Positions 27,285 through 36,783 of a stretch of DNA of 64,000 nt are shown here, piece by piece. Within the stretch, counting starts at the first letter, position 1. The number at the start of each line of letters is the position of its first letter. Below the pieces are notes generated by a model. That model worked only from the letters and a program-made list of their open reading frames with translations, searched no databases and was not told the origin of the DNA. Source of the stretch: Paraglaciecola psychrophila 170 (GTDB lineage: Bacteria; Pseudomonadota; Gammaproteobacteria; Enterobacterales; Alteromonadaceae); assembly GCF_000347635.1 (NCBI RefSeq), contig NC_020514.1, positions 4,402,001 to 4,466,000 on the forward strand, written 5' to 3'. A program made the position numbers and the translations under genes.

Positions 27285-28965
27285 ATGAAAAGTATTACTA
27301 TTATGCCACTGCAACCCTTAAAAGTTGCCCTGGTTTTAGCATTTTTAACAGCCTGTGGCGCTGATTCAGACGAAAAAGTCACACTACCTGTTGTTCTAGC
27401 CCCCACACCAGATCCTGAGCCCATGCTTGACCACAGTGGCTTAACGCCGCTAAAGGCAAACGCTATCGATGATGCTGAATACTTATCGGGTGGCGATGCT
27501 ACCTTATTTATTAGTGATGAAGATGCGTTTAGCACCCGACCAGATCCCATTGCTGACGATTTTACTTTAGACGGAAATTTTACTTCAGGTGATCACATTT
27601 TTAGAACCCCACACGAAGACGCGGGTCCTTTGCTTAACACCAGCAACTGTCAAGGTTGCCACTTGAACGACGGGCGTGGAGTGCTGCCAAACAGCATTGA
27701 ACAGCCTTTTACTAGCATGTTAGTCAAAATTGGCGACCGTTCAGGTGCACCGGACCCTATCTATGGTAATCAACTACAAACGTTTGCTGAACAAAGTTTT
27801 AGTACATCAGATTTTACTTCAGGATGGCCCAGCTATAATGGTTCGATTAATGGTGATGTGCTATTAGGCGAGGCATACACTTATATCGAATTTGAAGAGA
27901 TAACTAGCAATTATCCAGACGGCACAACTTATAGCCTACGTAATCCCATCTATAAGACCAAAGATTTAAGTTTTGGCGATTTCACCACCGATATACATTT
28001 TTCTCCAAGAGTCGCACCCCAGGTCTTTGGTGTGGGTTTACTAGAAGCAATTCCTGAAAAATACATACTCGCACTGGCTGATGACAACGACACCAACAGC
28101 GATGGCATTTCAGGCCGAGCTTCGATGGTCACCGACCTATCTGGAAATGAAACCCGCCTTGGCCGTTTTACTTATAAAGGTCAGACTTCAAGTGTTCTTC
28201 AGCAAGGTGCCGCTGCTTATCAAGGTGATATTGGTATTACCAGCAGCCTATTCCCTGATGAACCTTGTACCGAAGCACAAACAGCATGTTTAACCGTTGC
28301 CGAGCGAGAAAAAAAAGTGGGAGATCAATACGACATCAGCGATTTAGAAATGGCTCAGGTCGAATTTTATAACCGCGTCTTGGGTGTGCCCGCTAGGCGC
28401 GGATTCGATAGCAACAACGCACAATGGGACACCAACATAGCAGCAGGGCGCCAACAGTTTTTTTGAAGTTGGCTGTATTGGCTGTCATACCCCAAGACAC
28501 ATCACAGAAGAAGCGCCAGGCAGTGTACTAGGTGAAATATCATTTAGTGGGCTACAAGAAAACGCAGCACCTATCGAAATGTTATCCAACCAAACCATTT
28601 TTCCTTACACCGATTTGTTATTACACGACATGGGTGGCAGTTGTGTTGTAACACGCGAAACAGCTGATGAGACAAGTTGTACAACAGGCGAAGAGTGTAT
28701 GTATGTGCAACGCTGCAACGGTTTGGCCGATGGTTTAACGCAAGGTATGGCATCAGGCACCGAATGGAAAACACCTCCTTTATGGGGAATAGGATTAGTA
28801 CAAACGGTGAACCCAGCGGCGACCTTCCTCCACGATGGCCGCGCTCGTAATATTGAAGAGGCGGTGTTATGGCATGGCGGCGAAGCACAAGGTAGCTTAA
28901 CTGCTTTTAAACAACTTAGCAGTGACCAACGCTCGCAAGTACTGGCCTTTATCGAATCACTTTAA
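27285..28965 (+). pseudogene. Di-haem DUF1111 lipoprotein, frameshifted
   Basis: DUF1111 proteins are di-haem c-type cytochromes (cytochrome c peroxidase relatives, often annotated putative thiol oxidoreductase). The lipoprotein signal ends LTACG, and ATG 27285 has GGAAAG upstream. The first haem site CQGCH lies at 27648-27662. At 28458-28464 a run of seven T residues shifts the frame to an immediate TGA. With six T residues the reading continues through CIGCH (28474-28488) and LLLHDMGG to 28965. It is therefore one gene split by a single-base indel: a sequencing error, a recent mutation or slippage control. An intact paralogue follows 13 bases later. Confidence 0.85.
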
Positions 28966-28978
28966 TGGCTAGAATTAA

Positions 28979-30439
28979 ATGATAAACAATCGATATTGGC
29001 TCATCATTTTGATGACCTGTCTTACAAGCTGCAGCAAAGTATCCGTGCCCGATTTTGAGCAGGCAGAACTCCTGCCTGCAGGTGGCATGACCGGAAAAGG
29101 TTTGTCTGATAGAAGTTTTGTACAAGTCGGCAGAAATGTAGACCGGAAACAGGAATTACTGTTTTGGACCGGTTTTTCGCTATTTCGTGATCCTTGGGTC
29201 ATCGCCCCTAGTTCGACTAAAGACAGGGATGGTCTAGGGCCATTATTCAATACCCGCTCTTGTATTAGCTGCCACTCTTCAGGGGGCAAGGGGCCTGCAC
29301 CAGAGGAGGGTAACTCTATACCTTCTGCCTTGGTAATTCGCTTTGGCTCTGCTGAAGATAAACTCTTTAGTGACCCTATCTATGGTGATCAGCTGCAACC
29401 TCGAGCCATCGCTATAACCCATAACAGCATTCAACCTGACTTATTGGGCGAAGCAAAATTGCAGTTAGATTACCAAGCTGTGTATGGCGAGTATGCGGAT
29501 GGTACAACTTACATCTTACGTCAGCCCACTTATCATCTAACCGACTTAGCTTATGGTGACTTAGATAAACGTACTGTACTTTCACCGCGCTTTTCTCCAG
29601 TGATTTATGGTGTGGGATTGTTAGATGCTATCAGCGTACAAGATTTACTTGCCCAAGAAGATATTAACGACGACAACCAAGATGGTATCTCGGCCAAATA
29701 CAACCGTGTACCTATTGCACCTTCTGGCCACAATACCGCTGACTTTCATAATTCAGTTGAAAACTTTGAAGGTACTATTCGCTTGAGCGTCGGCCGTTTT
29801 GGCCACAAAGCTAAACACCCCAGTTTGCATCAGCAAGTAGCAGCAGCGTTTAGGGACGATATAGGTATCACTAATACCTCCTTTGTATCTGAGTCATGTA
29901 GTACAGAACAACCAAACTGCCAAGCAGCATCAGTTATTGGTGGTCATCAATCTGTCGAAATCCCCGATAAGTTACTGGACCTTGTGACTCAATTTAATCA
30001 GCTAATTGCTGTGCCCCCTGCTAGAAATTTAGACTCTGCGACAGCCCAACAAGGCCGTGAATTATTTTACAAGATAGGCTGCGAGTCCTGTCACACCGCC
30101 AGCTACAAAACAGATGCAGAATATCCACTCAAGAGCCTTGCCAATCAAACTATCTGGCCTTACACCGATTTGGCTTTACATAACATGGGTGCAGGTTTAG
30201 CAGATGGCGTTAACGAATATGATGCAGATGGCCAAGAATGGCGCACTCCCCCTTTATGGGGCATAGGTGCGAGGAAAAATATGCGTAGTGAAAACCTATA
30301 TTTACACGATGGTCGTGCCAAAACTGTCGCCGAAGCTATTTTATGGCATGGCGGTGAAGCGCACATTAGCCATCAAAAATTCATTCAATTAAATCAACAA
30401 CAACGAAACGCATTATTAGCGTTTTTAGATGCCATTTAG
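28979..30439 (+). CDS. Di-haem DUF1111 lipoprotein (intact)
   Basis: An intact 486-residue paralogue of the preceding gene. The lipoprotein signal ends CLTSC. Two c-haem sites are visible: CISCH (29261-29275) and CESCH (30080-30094). Family blocks include DGDQLQPRA-like YGDQLQPRAI, SPRFSPVIYGVGLLDAI and RTPPLWGIG with YLHDGRA. It is presumably a periplasmic redox protein, perhaps reducing or oxidising iron during uptake; this is inferred from its place between imelysins. It is close-packed with its neighbours. Confidence 0.85.
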   Translation: MINNRYWLIILMTCLTSCSKVSVPDFEQAELLPAGGMTGKGLSDRSFVQVGRNVDRKQELLFWTGFSLFRDPWVIAPSSTKDRDGLGPLFNTRSCISCHSSGGKGPAPEEGNSIPSALVIRFGSAEDKLFSDPIYGDQLQPRAIAITHNSIQPDLLGEAKLQLDYQAVYGEYADGTTYILRQPTYHLTDLAYGDLDKRTVLSPRFSPVIYGVGLLDAISVQDLLAQEDINDDNQDGISAKYNRVPIAPSGHNTADFHNSVENFEGTIRLSVGRFGHKAKHPSLHQQVAAAFRDDIGITNTSFVSESCSTEQPNCQAASVIGGHQSVEIPDKLLDLVTQFNQLIAVPPARNLDSATAQQGRELFYKIGCESCHTASYKTDAEYPLKSLANQTIWPYTDLALHNMGAGLADGVNEYDADGQEWRTPPLWGIGARKNMRSENLYLHDGRAKTVAEAILWHGGEAHISHQKFIQLNQQQRNALLAFLDAI

Positions 30440-30447
30440 GAGCAGAT

Positions 30448-31665
30448 ATGCACAACATTGTAGAGTCTTTGACAAAACTGGCTTTAGCCACATCCATAAG
30501 CTTGGCATTAACCGCATGTGGTGGCGGTGGTAGTAGTGATAGCGCCTCAGCTGTGATCCCACCAGTGGTGGTTAACCCTGTCCCAACTTCTACTTTAGAA
30601 GAGCAATTCGCCTTATATTTAGTGGATTTAACAGATAAACACATTATTCCAAGTTATGCAGCCATGCAGACTAAAGCACAAACACTGAAAGATTCAGCAG
30701 ATGTATTTTGTGCACTCTTATCTACAAGCACCACCGCAAGCACCTCGACCAGTAACTCCCCGAGCAGTGCTGACTTAGTAACGCTACAACAGGATTGGCA
30801 ACGTTTCAATGGTGCTTGGCAACAAATTCAATGGCTAAAAGTAGGAGCCGTGGTGGAAGACGACCGCTTACTTCGTATTCAACTCTGGCCTGATAAAAAT
30901 GATGCCGTTAGTCGTGGTGTTGATGCTCTGATTGCTGAACAATTTGTGATAACTGCCGAGTACGTGTCAGGCGAAAATTTGGGAGCGCAAGGCATACCTG
31001 CTCTTGAATATTTGTTATTTCCTGAAGCGTCGAGTGATTCTCTGCTAACGGCAACCGATCGACAAAAACGCTGCGAAGTAAGCAGCGCCATTGCACAAAA
31101 CTTACTCAACATGAGCACTGATATTACTGCTGACTGGCAAGCAACAGGAGGCAACTACCGAGCTGAATTTGTTGCTGGTACAGGCGATTTCACTTCAGTC
31201 AAAAATGCGCTAGAGGAGTTAACCACTAATTGGCTGCAACATATTGAAATTGTTGAAGATACTAAATTAAATGAAGTGTTAGGTGCTAGTTCACCGGGTA
31301 AGGCACGCGATGCAGAACACTATTTAAGTGATAAGTCATTAGCCAGTATCAGCATCAATATTTACAGTTTTTTAAGTATCTATACTAACGATGACGGTTT
31401 GGGATTCGATTCAATCTTAGTTGACTTCCTAGAACAACAAACCATCAACCAAGAGATCACATCATCATTAACTACTATCGTCGCCCAGATTGAGCAAATC
31501 AATCAAAATTTTGATTCTTACGAAACGATGCTAGCTGATGCAGCAGGTCGCGAGGCATTGACAGACTTAGTCTCAGAAATGCGCGTGCTGATAGATCTTA
31601 TAGACGTAACTTTCACTCAAGCTTTAGATCTTAACCTTGGCTTTAACTCTTCTGACGGCGACTAA
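30448..31665 (+). CDS. Imelysin-family lipoprotein, copy 2
   Basis: The lipoprotein signal ends LALTAC and is followed by a Gly/Ser linker. The imelysin domain contains LQQDWQRFNGAWQQIQWLKVG, RGVDALIAEQ and GIPALEYLLFPE. The region equivalent to the GxHxxE motif reads GIPALEYLLF, so the histidine is replaced, which is common in one imelysin subgroup. It is closely related in layout to the third imelysin at 48305, and both precede FecA-like receptors. The stop is 9 bases before the receptor start. Confidence 0.85.
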   Translation: MHNIVESLTKLALATSISLALTACGGGGSSDSASAVIPPVVVNPVPTSTLEEQFALYLVDLTDKHIIPSYAAMQTKAQTLKDSADVFCALLSTSTTASTSTSNSPSSADLVTLQQDWQRFNGAWQQIQWLKVGAVVEDDRLLRIQLWPDKNDAVSRGVDALIAEQFVITAEYVSGENLGAQGIPALEYLLFPEASSDSLLTATDRQKRCEVSSAIAQNLLNMSTDITADWQATGGNYRAEFVAGTGDFTSVKNALEELTTNWLQHIEIVEDTKLNEVLGASSPGKARDAEHYLSDKSLASISINIYSFLSIYTNDDGLGFDSILVDFLEQQTINQEITSSLTTIVAQIEQINQNFDSYETMLADAAGREALTDLVSEMRVLIDLIDVTFTQALDLNLGFNSSDGD

Positions 31666-31673
31666 TTTTTACT

Positions 31674-33902
31674 ATGCAAATAACAACCACCAAAATCCAA
31701 CATGCTCAGCTATCTAAAGTGATGCTAGGCATCCTTAGCGCCCTAATGCTGCCAATAGCCAATTTGGCATCAGCCCAAGATGATGTTAACGAAAAAAGTC
31801 AAACTAACATCGAAGACGTGATTCAGATTTTTGGCAACAAGCAAGTATTAGAAACAGCTACTGGATCAGGATTTGTATTAAACAACGCAGCCTTAGAACA
31901 GTTTGAATTCGACGATATCCATCGTGTATTACAAAGTGTGCCCGGTGTGTATATCCGCGAAGAAGACGGGTACGGGTTACGCCCGAATATCGGTTTACGA
32001 GGTGCCACCAGCGAACGCAGTAGCAAAATAGCTTTGATGGAAGATGGCGTGTTAATTGCGCCAGCACCCTACTCTGCCCCTGCAGCCTATTATTTCCCTA
32101 ATATATCTCGCATGACTCAGGTTGAAGTATTCAAAGGTCCGTCAGCCATCACTTATGGCCCCAATACTGTAGGCGGCGCAATCAATATGTTATCCCGCTC
32201 CGTGAATGCAAAAGACGGCGGCGAATTAGACTTGGCAATAGGCCAGCAAAGCTATGGTAAAGCCCATGGGCATTATTCAAAAAACATCGGTAATTTAGGC
32301 TTAATGCTTGAGGGTGTGCACCTAAGAGCTGATGGTTTTAAGACCTTGGCCAACGATAATAATACCGGTTTTGTAAAAAATGAGATATTGGCCAAGGCCC
32401 GTTATGAATTTGCTGATGATCCCTACAACCAGCAAATTCAAGTCAAACTAGGATATTCCGAAGAAGTATCTCACGAAACTTATTTAGGTTTAACCGATGT
32501 CGACTTTACCAAAAATCCTTACCAGCGTTATGCAGCCAGTCAAAACGATAAGTTTGATTGGGAGCATCTACAAATACAGGCTTCTCACTATATCGAATTC
32601 AATCCAGACATAACCTTGCTAACCCAGGTCTATCGGCGGGATTTTAATCGCGATTGGGATAGATTAAACAGTTTTGTATCAAGCCGCAGTATCGACCGTA
32701 TTTTAGCGGCCCCAGAAACAGGCCTAAATGAACGATTTTTAAGAATATTAAAAGGTGAGACTGATTCGTTAACCGCTGATGAAACGCTAATATTTTCCCT
32801 CAACGACCGTACGTTTTACTCACAAGGTATCCAGTCCAAACTGTCATGGGACAGTAAACTAGGTGAAGCCGATATGACGGTCGATGCCGGGTTGCGTATT
32901 CACCAGGACCAAGTCGAACGATTACATCGAGCACGTTACTTTGACATGCTCAGCACACGGTTAGTGTATGCCGGACAGGCAGATGAAATCACCACCAGCA
33001 ACAAAGACAGTACCATCGCTATTGCCGCCTTCGTGAATTCCAAAATACAGTTGGGCAATTTACACACATCATTTGGATTGCGTGTAGAAAATATAGATGG
33101 CGAGTCCAACAATTATTTAGCACAAACGCAGCAAAAAAATAGCGATACCGTGGTGTTGCCAGGTGCTGGGGTGTTTTATCAAATAAGCCCAGAGCTAGGT
33201 TTAGTGGCTGGCATCAACAAAGGTTTTGTGCCCAATAGCCCCGGTGAAGCAAGCGACATCGAGCCAGAAGAAAGTTGGAATTACGAGCTAGGGCTAAGGG
33301 CAAGTGTGGCGGATTGGCAAATCGAAGTCATAGGTTTTTTCAACGATTACAGCAATTTAAAAGGCAGTTGCACCTTCTCTAGTGGCTGTAAAACAGAGCT
33401 TGACGTGGAATTTAACGGCGGAGAAGTCGATATATACGGCGCAGAGTTGAGTGCCAATGGGCAGTTCAAATTTGCCAATGGACTCTCGTTGCCCATTAAA
33501 ATTGCCTACACCCACACCCAATCAGAATTCCAGAGCTCTTTTGATTCAACCTTCTCACAATGGGGCAATGTTAGCGTGGGTGATGAGTTACCCTATTTGC
33601 CAGAACATCAGTTTAATTTACAAGTGGGTCTAACGGGTGAAAATTGGCAACTAGACTTGGCCTACAAATATATCACCGAAATGTCAGAAGCTGCGGGCAC
33701 AGGTGTTGAGCTAGCAGGAGTGGTGACCTCAGATATCAGTCAAATTGACCTAGCCGCTTGGTACCAAATAAATGCGGCTTTAAAAATATACGCCAAGTTA
33801 GATAACCTGACCGATGAAGCAAAAATAGTATCTCGCAGGCCTTTTGGTGCAAGACCCGGAAAACCTAGACAGTTTATTATAGGTGCCAAATATGCGTTTT
33901 AA
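31674..33902 (+). CDS. TonB-dependent receptor, FecA-like, copy 1
   Basis: An outer-membrane ligand-gated channel. A signal peptide ends ASAQ (about residue 35). The plug domain contains VLQSVPGVYIREEDGYGLRPNIGLRGATSERSSKIALMEDG, which is FecA-like. The 22-strand barrel ends in a C-terminal phenylalanine (GAKYAF). The 49554 receptor is very similar in plug and barrel (RRPFGARPxKPRQF near the end), so the two share an ancestor and perhaps a ligand of the ferric-chelate type. There is no FecR-interaction N-terminal domain. Confidence 0.92.
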   Translation: MQITTTKIQHAQLSKVMLGILSALMLPIANLASAQDDVNEKSQTNIEDVIQIFGNKQVLETATGSGFVLNNAALEQFEFDDIHRVLQSVPGVYIREEDGYGLRPNIGLRGATSERSSKIALMEDGVLIAPAPYSAPAAYYFPNISRMTQVEVFKGPSAITYGPNTVGGAINMLSRSVNAKDGGELDLAIGQQSYGKAHGHYSKNIGNLGLMLEGVHLRADGFKTLANDNNTGFVKNEILAKARYEFADDPYNQQIQVKLGYSEEVSHETYLGLTDVDFTKNPYQRYAASQNDKFDWEHLQIQASHYIEFNPDITLLTQVYRRDFNRDWDRLNSFVSSRSIDRILAAPETGLNERFLRILKGETDSLTADETLIFSLNDRTFYSQGIQSKLSWDSKLGEADMTVDAGLRIHQDQVERLHRARYFDMLSTRLVYAGQADEITTSNKDSTIAIAAFVNSKIQLGNLHTSFGLRVENIDGESNNYLAQTQQKNSDTVVLPGAGVFYQISPELGLVAGINKGFVPNSPGEASDIEPEESWNYELGLRASVADWQIEVIGFFNDYSNLKGSCTFSSGCKTELDVEFNGGEVDIYGAELSANGQFKFANGLSLPIKIAYTHTQSEFQSSFDSTFSQWGNVSVGDELPYLPEHQFNLQVGLTGENWQLDLAYKYITEMSEAAGTGVELAGVVTSDISQIDLAAWYQINAALKIYAKLDNLTDEAKIVSRRPFGARPGKPRQFIIGAKYAF

Positions 33903-33917
33903 CAAAAGTAACCTTCG

Positions 33918-35018
33918 ATGACCATTAACCGCAGACAATTTATGCTAGGAGCAAGCCAAGCGGCATTAGCTGCTTGGTTTCTGCCCGCCTGCACTGCTCA
34001 AAAGTCTGAACAATGGTTAGTCAGCACATGTAACGATCAACAAGGTCAAAATATGGCTGCAGCGATTAACAGTCAAGGACAGATTGTTAGTACAGTCAAT
34101 CTCCCCGCTCGTGGCCATGACTCATTAGCATTGCCACACAAACCCGGACACGCATTGGTATTTGCTCGTCGACCTGATCGCTTTGCCATAGAAGTCGACT
34201 TTATCAACGGCGAGATAGTCAGCCACATTCAAAGTCAAGCTGATAGCCATTTTTATGGACATGGTGCATTCTCAAAAGATAATAAATATCTCTACACTAC
34301 CGAAAATTTGTATGACAAAAAACGTGGCTTGATTGTGGTGCGAGATGCACAAACATACCAAGTCTTAGACAGATTTGATTCCGGTGGCATTGGCCCACAC
34401 GAGTTAATGTTGATGCCTGATGGCAACACATTAGTGATAGCCAACGGTGGCATTGAAACCCACCCTAGCCAACCACGAAAAAAACTGAATATTGAAACCA
34501 TGCAACCAAACTTGGCCTATTTAGATATAGCAACAGGCAAAATATTGTCTAGCTTCGCCCCTCCGGATCACCAGTTAAGTATTAGGCACTTAACCGTTAA
34601 TCCTAACGGTGCCGTCTATGCCGGTGCCCAGTACCAAGGTAGAAAATCAACGATTCACCCCTTGGTCTTTGCCCATCACGGTGAAGACAACTTGCAAGCC
34701 TTCAGGGCCTCACAGACCCAGTGGTTCAAGATGCAACAATACACCGCCAGTCTTTTAGTTAAAGATGACTTACTTTGTGTTAGTTGCCCAAGAGGCTCTC
34801 ACCTTAGTTTTTGGGATACCGCAACTCGAGAATTTATTGGCCAACAAGCCTTTAGCGATGTATCAGGTTTAGCTTACTCAAATGGCAATTTGTTAGCGTC
34901 TAGCGGCAAAGGTTTACTCAAGAAACTAAACCACGCAAACCCCATAACCGGACCTGCGAGTACTAGCTCATTAGCGCTGAAGTTTGATAATCATATGACG
35001 ATGATTGCTGCGGGTTAA
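33918..35018 (+). CDS. DUF1513 protein, Tat-exported
   Basis: NRRQFMLGASQAALAAWF is a twin-arginine signal, and the following C (LPACTAQ) may be lipidated. The body is a beta-propeller-like DUF1513 domain (RGHDSLALP, FYGHGAFSKDNKYLYTTEN, GIGPHELMLMPDG, SIRHLTVNPNG). DUF1513 genes commonly accompany imelysin and DUF1111 genes. It is the last gene of this operon. The function is unknown; a folded cofactor would fit Tat export but none can be seen. Confidence 0.82.
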   Translation: MTINRRQFMLGASQAALAAWFLPACTAQKSEQWLVSTCNDQQGQNMAAAINSQGQIVSTVNLPARGHDSLALPHKPGHALVFARRPDRFAIEVDFINGEIVSHIQSQADSHFYGHGAFSKDNKYLYTTENLYDKKRGLIVVRDAQTYQVLDRFDSGGIGPHELMLMPDGNTLVIANGGIETHPSQPRKKLNIETMQPNLAYLDIATGKILSSFAPPDHQLSIRHLTVNPNGAVYAGAQYQGRKSTIHPLVFAHHGEDNLQAFRASQTQWFKMQQYTASLLVKDDLLCVSCPRGSHLSFWDTATREFIGQQAFSDVSGLAYSNGNLLASSGKGLLKKLNHANPITGPASTSSLALKFDNHMTMIAAG

Positions 35019-35447
35019 ATTGTTAGCGATAAAAAGGGAATATTGTAGTTTTTAAATGTTAAGACTTAACCCAACAATTTTTCATAACTAATCACACCAA
35101 TACTATTTACCTTAATAAATCATTGATTATTAAGTTCTTTCTAACTAATTTAACGATGGATGGGAGTGTCAAATTTGTTAAAAGAAGGGTAAGCAGATAA
35201 TTCCAAAGGAATACAAATCTGGATCTACCAAAGGGGTAAGGAGGACTAGGAGGTAAAACCTCAGCTTTGCTGATTGGAGAAATCAACTACTCTGTTTCCG
35301 CATTTTTCAATGCGTTTCATCTTAACGAAAAAAGTTTGCTTAAAAATCATATTAATTAAGCAACCTGCCTCACGAGCTTTTGAACCCGAGCCTTTTAATT
35401 CCTAGATTGATATATTTAAAATGAATAGCGTGGGCATTACATGCGAA
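35019..35447. other. Long gap before the HugZ-like gene
   Basis: No intact gene is found. On the minus strand around 35150-35403 there is an open stretch starting like ELKGSGSKAREAG. It faintly recalls the end of an IS256-type transposase but is too short to name. An AGGAGG-like string at 35238-35251 leads nowhere. Confidence 0.3.
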
Positions 35448-35462
35448 TGCGAATCATTGTTA
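35448..35462. promoter_or_regulatory. Fur-box-like site before the HugZ-like gene
   Basis: TGCGAATCATTGTTA agrees at 10 of 14 positions with the 7-1-7 Fur motif TGATAAT-N-ATTATCA. It lies about 90 bases before the ATG. Confidence 0.5.
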
Positions 35463-35548
35463 ATTGCAAATACAAATGATACAGTCTCTATAGATATTCC
35501 CTCACGCTAATCATTATCTCACTATGTGCAAGATTTAAAGGTAATCAC

Positions 35549-36334
35549 ATGAGTAATAAAAGTTACCACATTCATCAAGCCGCTTTACTTATGCGAAGCC
35601 AGCACACCGCGGTTTTATCGACGCATAGTGTATCTATGCAGGGCTATCCTTTTGGCTCTGTTATGCCGTTTTTAATGACGGAAGAAGGCAACTTAGTTGT
35701 CTACGCGTCTGATATTGCGCAACATTCTCGTAATATGAAAAAACACAATAAAGTCAGTTTATGTATTTATGATGGCAGACAAAGTGATAGCCAAGCAAGC
35801 GCGCGCATCACTGTTTTAGGTAATGCTGAGGTAGACACTGTTGACGACCCATTACAGGACCAATACATGGCGATTTTTCCGCAGGCGAAATCCTATGTGC
35901 AGGCCCATGATTTTCGTTTTTACTTAATTAGTACCGAGCGCGTGCGCTATATAGGTGGGTTCGGTGAAATTTACTGGTTTAGCCTAGACGATTGGCAAAG
36001 TCATATGTTTAGCTTGGCTAAAAGTGCGCAGGGTGCCATTGAACATATGCACCAAGACCATAGCGATGCATTAGCGTTAATTGTTGCGCAGCAGTTAAAA
36101 CGACCAATAAAACAAGGGCAAGTCACAATGCTTTCTTGTTATCAACATGGTTTCCATTACTCGTGCACAACAGATTCAGCAAGTGGCGAAGTGACTTCGC
36201 ATATTGGCTTTATTTGTTTTAAGCAGCCGATTACCAAAGATCACGGCCTGCGCCACGCAATGGTTTTGTTGACCCAAGAAGCGAAAAAAAGCGTCGAAGC
36301 TCAGCAGCGACAAAATCAAAACGATCAGCAATAA
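35549..36334 (+). CDS. HugZ-family haem-utilisation protein
   Basis: The N-terminal half is a PNPOx-like split barrel (AALLMRSQHTAVLSTHSVSMQGYPFGSVMPF). The C-terminal DUF2470 domain has IEHMHQDHSDALALI. This two-domain form is found in HugZ-type haem oxygenases that release iron from haem, and in related haem or flavin proteins. At 261 residues it fits. It is preceded by a Fur-like box and followed by the FagA-like and fumC genes, so an iron-limitation role is likely. Actual haem degradation is inferred. The stretch looks slightly richer in GC than the flanks. Confidence 0.75.
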   Translation: MSNKSYHIHQAALLMRSQHTAVLSTHSVSMQGYPFGSVMPFLMTEEGNLVVYASDIAQHSRNMKKHNKVSLCIYDGRQSDSQASARITVLGNAEVDTVDDPLQDQYMAIFPQAKSYVQAHDFRFYLISTERVRYIGGFGEIYWFSLDDWQSHMFSLAKSAQGAIEHMHQDHSDALALIVAQQLKRPIKQGQVTMLSCYQHGFHYSCTTDSASGEVTSHIGFICFKQPITKDHGLRHAMVLLTQEAKKSVEAQQRQNQNDQQ

Positions 36335-36377
36335 AACGTAATATTCGCGAGCAAGCGACGATTATGAGGAAAACAGC

Positions 36378-36749
36378 ATGCACAGATATCCACAGAATCG
36401 CCCAAACCTATTGAGTCCTCGCCGTCCTCTAGATATTATTGAAACCCGTATTCGTAGGGGGATAGAGCACAACAATCCGCCGCTGGTTAATATTTATCTT
36501 TTGCAAATTGCAGACTTAGCGTCAGCCAAAACAACCTCAACTGCTAAATTTGTTATTGCAAAAAGGGCGTTTCAACTACTTTACGACACCATTGTCGATG
36601 AATCGATTGAAGTGCATTGGCGCGAGTTTTGTCTAGACAAAATTAATCTACCCTTGCAGTTGATGAAAAAAAGTGGCGACAGCCCTAAACTCAAGCAGCA
36701 GTGCCGCCTTATGCAATACAAATTGACATTGCTATGTCAAAAAAATTAA
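36378..36749 (+). CDS. FagA-like small protein (copy 2), upstream of fumC
   Basis: A 123-residue basic helical protein with no named domain. It occupies the position of Pseudomonas fagA (Fur-associated gene A) directly before fumC, and shares the W-R-x-x-C segment (VHWREFCLDKINLPLQLM) with the protein at 24817. GAGGAAA lies about 7 bases before the ATG. It may be an iron-starvation accessory protein; the activity is unknown. Confidence 0.6.
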   Translation: MHRYPQNRPNLLSPRRPLDIIETRIRRGIEHNNPPLVNIYLLQIADLASAKTTSTAKFVIAKRAFQLLYDTIVDESIEVHWREFCLDKINLPLQLMKKSGDSPKLKQQCRLMQYKLTLLCQKN

Positions 36750-36783
36750 TGAAATTAACGCTAAAAATAGTAGGGTCAATAAC

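Noticed and set aside
35150..35403. IS256-type transposase fragment in the gap before the HugZ-like gene
   Set aside because: The resemblance covers only about 20 residues and I cannot confirm it without a search.
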